From NCBI GenBank assembly GCA_947629075.1, contig CANRCI010000001.1:1-48467 (forward strand): a DNA stretch of 48,467 bases, in the 5' to 3' direction. The stretch is from an uncultured Bacilli bacterium (GTDB lineage Bacteria; Bacillota_I; Bacilli_A; RF39; UBA660). The position numbers and the translations under genes were made by a program. Below the pieces are notes generated by a model. It saw only the letters and a list, made by a program, of their open reading frames with translations. It was not told the DNA's origin and did no database searches. Positions within the stretch are counted from its first letter, which is position 1. Each line of letters opens with the position of its first letter. Of the stretch, positions 38,819 through 47,469 are shown piece after piece.

Positions 38819-40426
38819 ATGGTTTATTTTGTTTATTTATTTGCTATTTTTTATGCCTTTTACATTACTAAACGAAGTTTTCACATGTTACAGGAAAACT
38901 TGTACAATGAGAACAATCGTTATTTGAAGTGGGTTAAAAACAATTTCAAAGATGTCATTACCAATTATGCTTGGTTTTCTTTCTTTTTTGTACTTTTAAC
39001 TTATTTTACCCCTAATATCTATATTATTTATTTTTTATTAGCTTGTAGCATTATTTCTTGTTTCGGTGCGGTTAGTCAAGAGAGAGAAAAGAGAAATCAG
39101 AGTCAAAATAAAAAGCCTCTTGTCATTACTAAACGTATAAAAAGACTTTATGTAACGACGGGAATAATCTATTTTTTACCACTCTTAATTGCGGTCATTT
39201 TTAGAAATCTACGCTATACGATGTTGTTGATTACGACTTTTCTTTGTGCGCTTAACTATTTAGTAGTATACATTTCTATGTTAATCAATTATCCAATTGA
39301 AATGAGTATTAATTATTCATATCGTAGAAAAGCGATGAAAAAACTTAAAAGTATGCCGGATTTGAAAGTAATTGGCATTACGGGAAGTTATGGTAAGACT
39401 AGTTGTAAAAATATTTTAGCAGACATTTTAAATATAAAGTATAATTGTCTTCCAACTCCCAAAAGTATCAATACTGTAGTAGGTCTCATCATGACAATCA
39501 ACAATCAACTTAGTAAATTTGATGATATCTTTGTAGCGGAGATGGGTGCTTATGTCGTGGGAGAAATCCACCGCTTATGTAAGTTGGTCAATCCTAAATA
39601 CGGAATTATCACGAGTATTGGAACAGCTCACTTGGAGACTTTCGGTAGCGAAGAGAATATTCAACATGGTAAGATGGAGTTAATCGAATATCTACCTAGT
39701 GATGGTGTCGGTGTTTTAAACCGCGATGATCCTAAACAGAGAGATTACGAATTAAAAAATGATTGTAAAATATTATGGATTGGTATCGAATCAGAAGATG
39801 TCGATGTCAGAGCAATAGATATCAAGTGCGATTCTAAAGGTACCAGTTTTAAATGTGTATTTAAAGGTGATAAGAAAAAGTATTCGTTTACAACTAAGTT
39901 ACTTGGTCGCCACAACGTCTATAACATTTTATCTGCTCTAGCTCTAGGATATGAATTGGGAATTAGTCCTGAAGAGTTAATCAGAGCTGTAAAAAGAGTA
40001 AAACCAATTCCTAATAGATTGGAATTAAAAAAGATGTATGGCTTTAATTACATTGCTGATGATTACAATTCTAATCCCGTTGGGGCCAAGAGTGCTTTAG
40101 ATGTATTGGCGATGATGGACGGATACCGAGTAGTAGTTACTCCAGGAATGGTTGAGTTAGGTGAAAAACAAGATTATTACAATAAAGAATTTGGTAGTAA
40201 TATTGCCGACATTAAGCCTGATCTAGTAATTTTAGTTGGCAGTGAAAATACCAAAGCAATTCATAAGGGATTAATTGAAAATGGCTATAAAGAAAAAAAT
40301 ATTCAAGTTATCGAAAGAGTAACTGAGGCCTTTCAAATTATAAATGGTATAAAGACTAAAAAAGAAATATATGCACTGTTCGAAAACGATTTAACTGATT
40401 CATATATAAAAGGAGGAAAAAAATGA
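38819..40426 (+). CDS. MurF-like Mur ligase with N-terminal membrane domain
   Basis: A 535-residue protein. Residues ~1-160 hold about five hydrophobic helices instead of the soluble UDP-MurNAc-tripeptide-binding domain of normal MurF. From residue ~180 the Mur ligase core is complete: ATP loop GITGSYGKTSCKN, AEMGAYVVGEI, SIGTAHLETFGS, NRDDPKQRD, GRHNVYNILSALA and the C-terminal domain with ADDYNSNPVGAKSAL. These favour MurF, the ligase adding D-Ala-D-Ala. ddl, which makes D-Ala-D-Ala, overlaps it by 4 bp, strengthening the link. It would act at the membrane, possibly on a different or lipid-linked acceptor; that is inference. It is preceded by GGAGTT. Confidence 0.85.
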   Translation: MVYFVYLFAIFYAFYITKRSFHMLQENLYNENNRYLKWVKNNFKDVITNYAWFSFFFVLLTYFTPNIYIIYFLLACSIISCFGAVSQEREKRNQSQNKKPLVITKRIKRLYVTTGIIYFLPLLIAVIFRNLRYTMLLITTFLCALNYLVVYISMLINYPIEMSINYSYRRKAMKKLKSMPDLKVIGITGSYGKTSCKNILADILNIKYNCLPTPKSINTVVGLIMTINNQLSKFDDIFVAEMGAYVVGEIHRLCKLVNPKYGIITSIGTAHLETFGSEENIQHGKMELIEYLPSDGVGVLNRDDPKQRDYELKNDCKILWIGIESEDVDVRAIDIKCDSKGTSFKCVFKGDKKKYSFTTKLLGRHNVYNILSALALGYELGISPEELIRAVKRVKPIPNRLELKKMYGFNYIADDYNSNPVGAKSALDVLAMMDGYRVVVTPGMVELGEKQDYYNKEFGSNIADIKPDLVILVGSENTKAIHKGLIENGYKEKNIQVIERVTEAFQIINGIKTKKEIYALFENDLTDSYIKGGKK

Positions 40427-41619
40427 TAAAAGTAGGTGTAATTTTTGGTGGAGAAAGCGTTGAACACGAGGTAAGTATTATTTCTGCTGTTCAAGCTATG
40501 GATAAAATGGATAGGGAGAAGTATGAAGTAATCCCTATATATATAACCAAGGATCGTGAATGGTATACTGGTGAAGTATTGAAATCAATCGAAACTTTCC
40601 AAGATTTGAATTTGGTAAAACGATATGCTAAAAACGTCGTTTTGATTTCTAAGAACGGTAGATTTATTCTACAGGGTAAAGGTCTTTTTAAATCAATTGT
40701 CAAAGAGATCGATATCGCTTTTCCAATCGTTCATGGAACTAATGTTGAAGATGGAGCCTTACAGGGATATCTAAAAAGCATTGGTATTCCAATCGTCGGT
40801 AGTGATGTTGCCGGTAGTGCTTTAGGTCAAGATAAAGTGTTACAAAAACAGATTTGGGAGAATTTTGATATTCCATTTGCTAAATATGTTTGGTTTTATG
40901 ATAACGAATATGATGAAGATAGCGATGAAATAATAAAAAAGGTCGAAAAATTAAAATACCCAGTAATTGTAAAACCAGCCACTTTAGGAAGTAGTGTGGG
41001 AATTGAAGTTGCTAAAAATCGTGAAGAATTAGTCGCAGCAATTGAAAACGCTTGTGAATACGACGAAAAGATCTTGGTGGAAGAAGTAATTTCCAATTTG
41101 AAAGAAGTAAATATCAGCGTTTTGGGTAACCATGCTAGTCAAGAGTTGAGTGCTATCGAAGAAGTAATTAGTGATAACGACATCCTTACTTATGAAGATA
41201 AGTATATCGGAGAAGCTAAGAAGGGTGCTACTAAATCTTATGGAAGTAAAGGAATGGCTTCAGCTAGTCGTAAACTTCCAGCTAAAATTACGAAAAAAGA
41301 AGAAGAAGAGATTAGAGATATCGCTGTAAAAGCATTTAAATCACTAAATCTTTGTGGATGTACCAGAATCGATTTCCTTATCGATGATAAAAAGAAAAAA
41401 GTATATATTAACGAAGTAAATACTATTCCTGGAAGTTTAGCTTTCTATTTATGGGAATGCGTTGGCAAAGAATATACTGAACTTTTAGATGATATGATTA
41501 ATATAGCAATTAAAGAATATAAACATAAAATTAGTAAAGTTCATTCTTTTGAGAGCAATATTTTAGCAGGATATACATCTCTTAAAGGAGCAAAAGGAAT
41601 GAAAGGGAAATTGCGATAA
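40423..41619 (+). CDS. ddl: D-alanine--D-alanine ligase
   Basis: A 398-residue ATP-grasp enzyme making D-Ala-D-Ala for peptidoglycan. The family blocks appear in order: GGESVEHEVSIISA, FPIVHGTNVEDG, GSDVAGSALGQDK, VKPATLGSSVGI, CTRIDFLID and INEVNTIPGSL. It is slightly longer than usual (family about 300-370) owing to inserts and a Lys-rich C-terminal tail (LKGAKGMKGKLR). GGAGG precedes ATG 40423, which overlaps the MurF-like stop (ATGA). Resistance-type D-Lac or D-Ser specificity was not assessed. Confidence 0.96.
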   Translation: MIKVGVIFGGESVEHEVSIISAVQAMDKMDREKYEVIPIYITKDREWYTGEVLKSIETFQDLNLVKRYAKNVVLISKNGRFILQGKGLFKSIVKEIDIAFPIVHGTNVEDGALQGYLKSIGIPIVGSDVAGSALGQDKVLQKQIWENFDIPFAKYVWFYDNEYDEDSDEIIKKVEKLKYPVIVKPATLGSSVGIEVAKNREELVAAIENACEYDEKILVEEVISNLKEVNISVLGNHASQELSAIEEVISDNDILTYEDKYIGEAKKGATKSYGSKGMASASRKLPAKITKKEEEEIRDIAVKAFKSLNLCGCTRIDFLIDDKKKKVYINEVNTIPGSLAFYLWECVGKEYTELLDDMINIAIKEYKHKISKVHSFESNILAGYTSLKGAKGMKGKLR

Positions 41620-41663
41620 GTTAAATTATTAGTAATTATTAACATTATTTGGGGGATGATATA

Positions 41664-42803
41664 ATGGATGATATTTTTAATTATTTAACCGATTTATTTG
41701 ATGATGTTCCAGTACCAGAAGTTAAGATTACTGTTGATCACGATTTAGATAAAGAGGAATTTGAAAATGTTAAAGAATTAATTTTATCAACCCCTGGTAT
41801 TACTGGTGTCGATTTTAAAGGAACAGTATCTGTTAATTTTATTGAACAAATTAAATGTCTTTTAGAGATTTCACCACTAGTAGATGATAAAAGTGTTGAA
41901 AAAATTGTTTTAGTAAATTTTAATCGTAAAGAATTAGAAAAACTGTTAAATTTAAATTATGTCAATCCTGAAACTTGGAGTATTGCTTATAAATATGAAG
42001 ATAATTCTTTTAAAGTAGCTCTTCTTCCCGAGGTGAGAAAGATCGAAGAATACATTTCTTTGATAAGTAGCAGTTTAAAGAAAAATTTAACTCCTTTAGA
42101 ACTGATAAAAGAGTTGTATGACTTTGTTAAACTGTTGGAACCTAAGGAAGAAGCATCTAATCTTCTTCAGGATATAATTAATACTCGTACTGCTAGTAGT
42201 TATGGATTTAGTTATTTACTACAGGAGTTGTTGGCGCGATTTAACATTCCTTCATATATTATTGATGTATCGCGTGATAAAAAATTATTTCATTCTCTAT
42301 TAGTTGAAATAAATGATGACAAATACCTAGCTTCAGGGATGTATCTTTTCGATCCTGAGAGTGATGCTGTACCAAAGCATTCTTATCGCAATGATCTAGC
42401 AAGGCATGTAAATTACAATTTTTTTGCTCTTAGCTGTGAAGAGGTTCAGCGACTAGTTTATGGTGATAAATTTGCAGGAATCATGGGAGCACTGATGATC
42501 AGTGATGAGGAGTTTGGCTTTAGAAAATATCGCAGGCGTAAAAACATTCGCGAAGTTACTAAGATAGAGAATACTTTCGATACTAATTATTTAGGCTTGA
42601 AAGAAAAAATAAACACAACTAAAAACATTCCTCAAGATATGAAAGTGAAATTGTTTACTAGTAATGTCAAAAAAGAACTGATCAAACTAAATAAAAATAT
42701 CGATGTAAAACATATTATTAAAGAGAATTATTTAGTTAAACGCCAAGAAATGTTTATAGAAGAGAAAAAAGAGATAGAACCGGTAGATATTTATGATATT
42801 TAA
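41664..42803 (+). CDS. Unknown protein with degenerate transglutaminase-like core
   Basis: A 379-residue soluble protein. A region at about residues 170-235 resembles the transglutaminase-like core: a helix SSYGFSYLLQELLARFNIP where the catalytic cysteine would begin the helix, a histidine strand LFHSLLVEI (His210) and an aspartate strand MYLFDPE (Asp230). The cysteine position appears to be Ser or Ala, so it is probably not a standard cysteine enzyme. The rest is unassigned; the N-terminus has an alpha/beta pattern and the C-terminus is basic and helical. TTG 41649 is in frame but ATG 41664 fits GGGGGA. It is separated from the Tad cluster by a terminator, and no signal peptide is seen. The family call is tentative. 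Confidence 0.6.
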   Translation: MDDIFNYLTDLFDDVPVPEVKITVDHDLDKEEFENVKELILSTPGITGVDFKGTVSVNFIEQIKCLLEISPLVDDKSVEKIVLVNFNRKELEKLLNLNYVNPETWSIAYKYEDNSFKVALLPEVRKIEEYISLISSSLKKNLTPLELIKELYDFVKLLEPKEEASNLLQDIINTRTASSYGFSYLLQELLARFNIPSYIIDVSRDKKLFHSLLVEINDDKYLASGMYLFDPESDAVPKHSYRNDLARHVNYNFFALSCEEVQRLVYGDKFAGIMGALMISDEEFGFRKYRRRKNIREVTKIENTFDTNYLGLKEKINTTKNIPQDMKVKLFTSNVKKELIKLNKNIDVKHIIKENYLVKRQEMFIEEKKEIEPVDIYDI

Positions 42804-42826
42804 AACTTAACGGTTTTATTTTTTTT
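42801..42826 (+). terminator. Intrinsic terminator before the Tad cluster
   Basis: TAAAAC (42801-42806) pairs with GTTTTA (42813-42818) around TTAACG, then a T run. It begins at the stop codon of the preceding gene. Confidence 0.75.
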
Positions 42827-42833
42827 GGCCTTA

Positions 42834-42842
42834 TGGTATAAT
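42834..42842 (+). promoter_or_regulatory. Extended -10 promoter of the Tad cluster
   Basis: TGG followed by TATAAT (42837-42842); no strong -35. The TadE-like gene starts at 42870 after AGGGGTG. Confidence 0.5.
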
Positions 42843-42869
42843 TTAATTATTAAAATAGGGGTGAAATTT

Positions 42870-43226
42870 ATGCCTAAAACTAATAGTAAAGGACAAGCTT
42901 TAGTAGAATTTTTACTTATCTTGCCAATTTTTCTGTTCATTCTTTTGGCAGTCGTAGATTTTGGCAGAATTTTTGTTACTAGAAGTAATTTGGAATCCCT
43001 TTCTAGTGAAGCAGTAAAGCTCTATGAAAAAGATAGTAATTATGATACCGTCAACAAAGAATTAAAAGAAATATCATCAGATGAGTTTGTTTTGTCTATT
43101 GACAAAAACGGTAATAAAGTTAAGATTGTCGTTCAACGTGATGTAAGCATTATGACACCTGGTTTACAACAAGTTTTAGGTAAAGTTTACAAAGCTAGTA
43201 GTGAAAGAGTGATTTTAGATGAATAA
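42870..43226 (+). CDS. TadE-like pseudopilin
   Basis: A 118-residue pseudopilin of the TadE/TadF type. After a short basic leader comes GQALVEFLLILPIF, the typical TadE signal with the glutamate at about position 5 after the cleavage region, and a helix to about residue 33; the remaining ~85 residues form a small extracytoplasmic domain. TadE proteins are minor components of Tad/Flp pili. The frame extends upstream to 42825 through the promoter; ATG 42870 with GGGGTG is the start. It overlaps the next gene by 8 bp and heads the Tad cluster. Confidence 0.88.
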   Translation: MPKTNSKGQALVEFLLILPIFLFILLAVVDFGRIFVTRSNLESLSSEAVKLYEKDSNYDTVNKELKEISSDEFVLSIDKNGNKVKIVVQRDVSIMTPGLQQVLGKVYKASSERVILDE

Positions 43227-44208
43227 TAATCGTGGACAGGCATTAGTATTATTTGTTCTTTTTCTACCAGTATTGATGCTCATCTTAGCGTGGTCAATAG
43301 ATACAGTTTACTTAAATTACGAGAAACAAAAATTAGATGGAATAACTACTTCAATTATGGAGAACTTAAAAAATTACCCAGGAGCCGATGAAAAAGTAAT
43401 CACTGAACTTTTTGAAGATAACGATCGCGATATTGAAGTTTTAAAAAGTAATGTTCAAAGCGATAAAATAAGTATTTCCTTAAAAAAAGAAATTCCCAGT
43501 TTATTTGGAAGAATTATAGGTTACAATACTTATTCATTAAAACTAGAAAAAGATTACGATTATGAAGCATTAGACAGCATTTACGCTCCAGTTAACAATG
43601 GCCTTTACTTACATTTTACAGGTATAGATGCGTTAAATGATGACAATGAATTAGTTGATCGAACTGGTATAAACAAAATCGATTATTTCAATTTAAGTTG
43701 GGATAAGAAAGACCATTATTATAGTTTTAATGGTAAGGATTCACGCATCACCAATAGTATCGATTTTGAAAACGCAACCAACTATTTTACTATTCAAATG
43801 TTGTTTAGAACCAAAGATGTTAACAATTACAATAAAGTCTTAGTTTTAGATTTTTACGATATAAAAGACCAAGTTTTAAAATTGACTTTTAGGATTAATA
43901 ATGGTGTTTTAGAAGTATATGACGATTCAGAAAAAATTGGTGAGACAAAAGTAAATCCAATTTCAAAATACTATGTTGAGATAACCAAGGATGACAATGG
44001 TCTAAACATATATTTAGATAATGAATTGTTAGTTAGAAAAGATATTGGTTTCACTTTAAAGTCAATCATTACTAATATCGGAATGGAGAAAGATGATAAT
44101 TCGTCATTTGATGGTGGTATATACACATATCGCATTTATAATAGACTTTTAACCGATGAAGAGAGAAGTAAAAACTATAGTAATGCTTTAAAAGAGTATA
44201 CATCTTAA
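43219..44208 (+). CDS. TadE/G-like pseudopilin fused to a LamG/concanavalin-like domain
   Basis: A 329-residue protein. The N-terminus NNNRGQALVLFVLFLPVLM is a TadE/TadG-type pilin signal and helix (about residues 6-28), followed by a ~90-residue stalk. From residue ~128 the pattern is a LamG/concanavalin A-like lectin fold: LYLHFTGID, YYSFNGKDSRI, FTIQMLFRT, KYYVEITKD, GLNIYLDNELL and the typical end GGIYTYRIYNRLLTDEE. A minor pilin carrying a glycan- or protein-binding head would be a candidate tip adhesin. It overlaps the TadE-like gene by 8 bp, so both subunits are co-translated. The LamG assignment is from pattern only. Confidence 0.8.
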   Translation: MNNNRGQALVLFVLFLPVLMLILAWSIDTVYLNYEKQKLDGITTSIMENLKNYPGADEKVITELFEDNDRDIEVLKSNVQSDKISISLKKEIPSLFGRIIGYNTYSLKLEKDYDYEALDSIYAPVNNGLYLHFTGIDALNDDNELVDRTGINKIDYFNLSWDKKDHYYSFNGKDSRITNSIDFENATNYFTIQMLFRTKDVNNYNKVLVLDFYDIKDQVLKLTFRINNGVLEVYDDSEKIGETKVNPISKYYVEITKDDNGLNIYLDNELLVRKDIGFTLKSIITNIGMEKDDNSSFDGGIYTYRIYNRLLTDEERSKNYSNALKEYTS

Positions 44209-44213
44209 ATATA

Positions 44214-44222
44214 TGATATAAT
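44214..44222 (+). promoter_or_regulatory. Possible internal promoter of tadZABC
   Basis: TGA followed by TATAAT (44217-44222), an extended -10 without a clear -35; the ParA-like gene starts at 44246 after AGGTGAT. Confidence 0.35.
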
Positions 44223-44245
44223 TATTAAGATAGATAGGTGATAAT

Positions 44246-45025
44246 ATGGAGATTAAAAAAGGGAAAATATTTACAATTACATCGATGAAAGGTGGCGTAG
44301 GAAAGACTACTTTCGTCATGAGTTTAGCTAAAATTTGTGAAGAAGAAAAATTGAAAGTACTAATTATGGATTTAGATTTTTATACTGGAAATGTTGCTTT
44401 TTCATTGAATGCTAAAACTAAAGGAAGTATCTATAACCTATGTGATGATATGGCCAATAATCGTATTAAATATGGTGTAACTGATGAATATATCCACAAG
44501 ATAAATGATTATATCGATATCGTATCCTCACCTAAAGATCCTAGAGATGTAACTAAGATAGATGATAAATACATCGATGCCATTCTTAACAATTTAGTAT
44601 ATAAATACGACGTAATTTTAATAGATACTAACCATGTACTAAATGAACATAAAATGGTCGCGTTTGATTTAAGTGATAAGATAATTGAAATACTTACCAA
44701 TGATGCTTTTGATTTACAAGGAAATAAAACTTTTATGGCAATATGTAAAAATATGAAAGTAGATAATGTTATCTTAGTCCTTAATAATTCGATTGATGAA
44801 CGAAAGAGATATTTTTCGATGTATGATATAAAAAATATTTTAGGTAGAAATGTCAATTATATTATTCCTACTAGTTTTTATTTAAAAAATTATCAACAGA
44901 TGGTTATGGATGGCGATATTTTGAATTTTAAGAACAAATTATCATCAGCTGGTAAAAAAGATTATTCTAAATTCAGAGAGAATATGAAAAAAATATTATT
45001 AGAGGGTGGTAAAGATGGCAAATAA
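44246..45025 (+). CDS. TadZ/CpaE-like ParA-family ATPase
   Basis: A 259-residue MinD/ParA-type ATPase. The deviant Walker A KGGVGKTT is at about residues 13-20, with LIMDLDFYTGN (Walker A' region) and DVILIDTNH (Walker B). In Tad systems TadZ/CpaE places the secretion machine in the cell; here it lies directly before tadA, its usual context. There is no N-terminal receiver-like domain as in CpaE, so it is a short version. It overlaps tadA by 11 bp. Confidence 0.87.
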   Translation: MEIKKGKIFTITSMKGGVGKTTFVMSLAKICEEEKLKVLIMDLDFYTGNVAFSLNAKTKGSIYNLCDDMANNRIKYGVTDEYIHKINDYIDIVSSPKDPRDVTKIDDKYIDAILNNLVYKYDVILIDTNHVLNEHKMVAFDLSDKIIEILTNDAFDLQGNKTFMAICKNMKVDNVILVLNNSIDERKRYFSMYDIKNILGRNVNYIIPTSFYLKNYQQMVMDGDILNFKNKLSSAGKKDYSKFRENMKKILLEGGKDGK

Positions 45026-46445
45026 ATGGTTAGAAGAATTTAATTTCGTATCCCATGATAAAGAAGTAAGTTCTGAAAGTGTTCAAAGCGATTACGAAGT
45101 ATTTAAAGATAAAGAATTACTAGATAAATTTAGAACAGTTATCATTCAAGATTTAATAGATAATAGAATACCTGATGGTAAACTTCTTACACAATACATT
45201 AATGAAGAAATTGATAGAATTACTGATGGTTATGATTTAACTAATTTAGAGAGAAGTCATATCTTTAATTTGATCGAGAATGAAGTAAATGGTTATGGAC
45301 CTTTAACAGAACTTTTAGATGATAAAAATATTACGGAAATCATGGTCAATTCTGCTGATGAAATATATATTGAGGTCGATGGTCAATTGATTCGTGATGA
45401 AAGTGTATCGTTTATCAATGAAGAACATATCATTAGGACTATTCAAAGAATTATTCAACCGCTAGGTAGAACGATTGATTCAACTAATCCGATGGTCGAC
45501 TCTCGTCTGCCAGATGGTTCTAGAATTAATGCTGTCATTCCGCCACTTTCGGTTAAGGGACCAGTTGTTACTATTCGTAAATTTAAGGATAGTATGGATA
45601 ATATTGAGAACTTAATTGGTAATGGTAGTATGACTCCATATATGGCTAGATTTTTAAATGCTTGTGTCAATGCCAAGTTGAACATTTTAGTTTGTGGTGG
45701 TACTGGTAGTGGTAAGACGACCCTTCTAAATGTTTTATCCAACTTTATCGGTTCAGGAGAACGTATTATAACGATCGAGGATGCGGTAGAGTTAAGACTT
45801 CATCAGGAACACGTCATTCAACTGGAGACAAGAAATGTTAACTACGATAAAGAAGGAGAAGTTACAATTCGTGATTTAGTTCGTAACTCACTTCGTATGC
45901 GTCCGGATAGAATTATCGTCGGTGAAGTTCGTGGTAGTGAAGCTTTCGATATGTTACAAGCTATGAATACAGGACATGATGGAAGCTTGACAACGCTTCA
46001 TGCCAATGGACCAGCTGATGCTCTAGATAGACTTGAAACGATGATTTTGATGAGTGGAATAGAAATTCCCCTAAAGGCAATCCGTGGTTATATTGTCAAT
46101 GCTTTAGATATCGTTGTCAATGTCGAACGTCTAAGTGATGGTCGAAGAAAGGTAACTTCTATTTCTGAGATTACGGGATTTGATGGTGATGAAATAGGAT
46201 TGAAAGAAATATTTGCCTTTAATCAGAACGGTGTAACAGATAACAGAGAGGTTATCGGTGAATTTGTTCTATATCCATATATTCCAAAAGTATATAGTAA
46301 AATTAAAAGTCGCGGTGTCGATGATGTCGACGATATTTTTGAAGAATTACAAAAACAAATCGATGCTGAAAACAAAAAGAAAACTAAAGATGGAAAAAAG
46401 AAAGAGACTAAAAAAACGACCAAAAAGAAAAGTGTAAAAAAATAA
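45015..46445 (+). CDS. tadA: TadA/CpaF secretion ATPase
   Basis: A 476-residue type II/IV secretion hexameric ATPase that powers Tad pilus assembly. Seen: N-terminal CpaF-type helical region, GYGPLTELLDD and EIMVNS, Walker A GGTGSGKTT at about residues 228-236, Asp box IITIEDAVEL, Walker B RPDRIIVGEVRG, His box STLHANGP-like (TTLHANGPADAL). A Lys-rich tail follows. GTG 45006 is in frame but lies in the ribosome binding site; ATG 45015 is preferred. It overlaps the ParA-like gene and is followed 16 bp later by tadB. Confidence 0.95.
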   Translation: MANKWLEEFNFVSHDKEVSSESVQSDYEVFKDKELLDKFRTVIIQDLIDNRIPDGKLLTQYINEEIDRITDGYDLTNLERSHIFNLIENEVNGYGPLTELLDDKNITEIMVNSADEIYIEVDGQLIRDESVSFINEEHIIRTIQRIIQPLGRTIDSTNPMVDSRLPDGSRINAVIPPLSVKGPVVTIRKFKDSMDNIENLIGNGSMTPYMARFLNACVNAKLNILVCGGTGSGKTTLLNVLSNFIGSGERIITIEDAVELRLHQEHVIQLETRNVNYDKEGEVTIRDLVRNSLRMRPDRIIVGEVRGSEAFDMLQAMNTGHDGSLTTLHANGPADALDRLETMILMSGIEIPLKAIRGYIVNALDIVVNVERLSDGRRKVTSISEITGFDGDEIGLKEIFAFNQNGVTDNREVIGEFVLYPYIPKVYSKIKSRGVDDVDDIFEELQKQIDAENKKKTKDGKKKETKKTTKKKSVKK

Positions 46446-46461
46446 AAAAAGGAGGTAGACC

Positions 46462-47469
46462 ATGAATAGTGTTGGTGTGTATACAATTCAGATTCTTACA
46501 ATATTAACCCTTCTAGTAATTGTTTTTCGATTATTGAGATTGAATTCATCCCTTAGAATGGTTAGACGCTTTACTCCTTATACAGTAGAAGAATTAGAAG
46601 ATCGCGATGAGACGTTATTCGATTATCTATATCGAAGATATCAGGTGTATCGCAAAAAGATTTCTAAACAGTTCAAAAAGTCTAAATTGTTATTAGATTA
46701 CAGTAAAAAATATGAGAAGTATTGCGATAATAGTAAGATCATAAGAGATGAAGCAATGGACTACATTTCTGATAAATTTGTCGTCGGTTTTGTGGCGATG
46801 ATTGTCATTATGTTCTCTGACATATTTCAATATCAACCAATAACTTTTTTGCAGTTGTTGACATTTTATCTAATCGGATTTTTTATACCAGATTTGGTTT
46901 TAATATCTAAGAATAAAATTCGTGAGAAGTTAATTGAAAGAGATATGTTACACGCGATCATAATCATGAATAATGCTTTTAAATCAGGAATGAGCATTAT
47001 GCAAGGTATATATATGGTTTACAATGAGTTAGATGGGCCGATTAGTGATGAATTCAAAAAGATGTATATCGACATTACTTTTGGACTTAATATGGATACC
47101 GTATTTAAAAGATTTGCTGATCGCGTTAAGACAAAAGAAGCAAAATACATCACAACTTCACTTACGGTACTAAATAAGACTGGTGGTAATATAGTTCAAG
47201 TATTCTCATCAGTTGAAAGAAATTCGTTTACCCGTAAGAAACTACGTGAAGAATTAGGAGCTATTTCAGCATCTAGTGATGCCATTTTCAAGATGTTAGC
47301 AATTATCCCAATATTCTTAATCGGCATAATTTTGATGCTCAATCCGACATATTTTTCACCACTTTTCACAACTAGTGAAGGCTTACTAATCCTTGGCCTA
47401 TTAATCCTTATTTATGTCCTATACATATTTATAGTTAGAAAAGTTATGAAAGTAGAGGTTGATATTTAA
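46462..47469 (+). CDS. tadB: TadB-like inner-membrane platform protein
   Basis: A 335-residue type II secretion F-domain protein with an N-terminal helix (residues ~7-25), a cytoplasmic charged stretch, a helix pair at about residues 110-150, the T2SF domain (about 165-290: IIMNNAFKSGMSIMQGI, TFGLNMDTVFKRFA, LTVLNKTGGNIVQVF) and C-terminal helices. It forms the membrane platform with TadC. AAAGGAGG precedes ATG 46462. It ends one base inside the tadC start (TAATG). Confidence 0.9.
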   Translation: MNSVGVYTIQILTILTLLVIVFRLLRLNSSLRMVRRFTPYTVEELEDRDETLFDYLYRRYQVYRKKISKQFKKSKLLLDYSKKYEKYCDNSKIIRDEAMDYISDKFVVGFVAMIVIMFSDIFQYQPITFLQLLTFYLIGFFIPDLVLISKNKIREKLIERDMLHAIIIMNNAFKSGMSIMQGIYMVYNELDGPISDEFKKMYIDITFGLNMDTVFKRFADRVKTKEAKYITTSLTVLNKTGGNIVQVFSSVERNSFTRKKLREELGAISASSDAIFKMLAIIPIFLIGIILMLNPTYFSPLFTTSEGLLILGLLILIYVLYIFIVRKVMKVEVDI

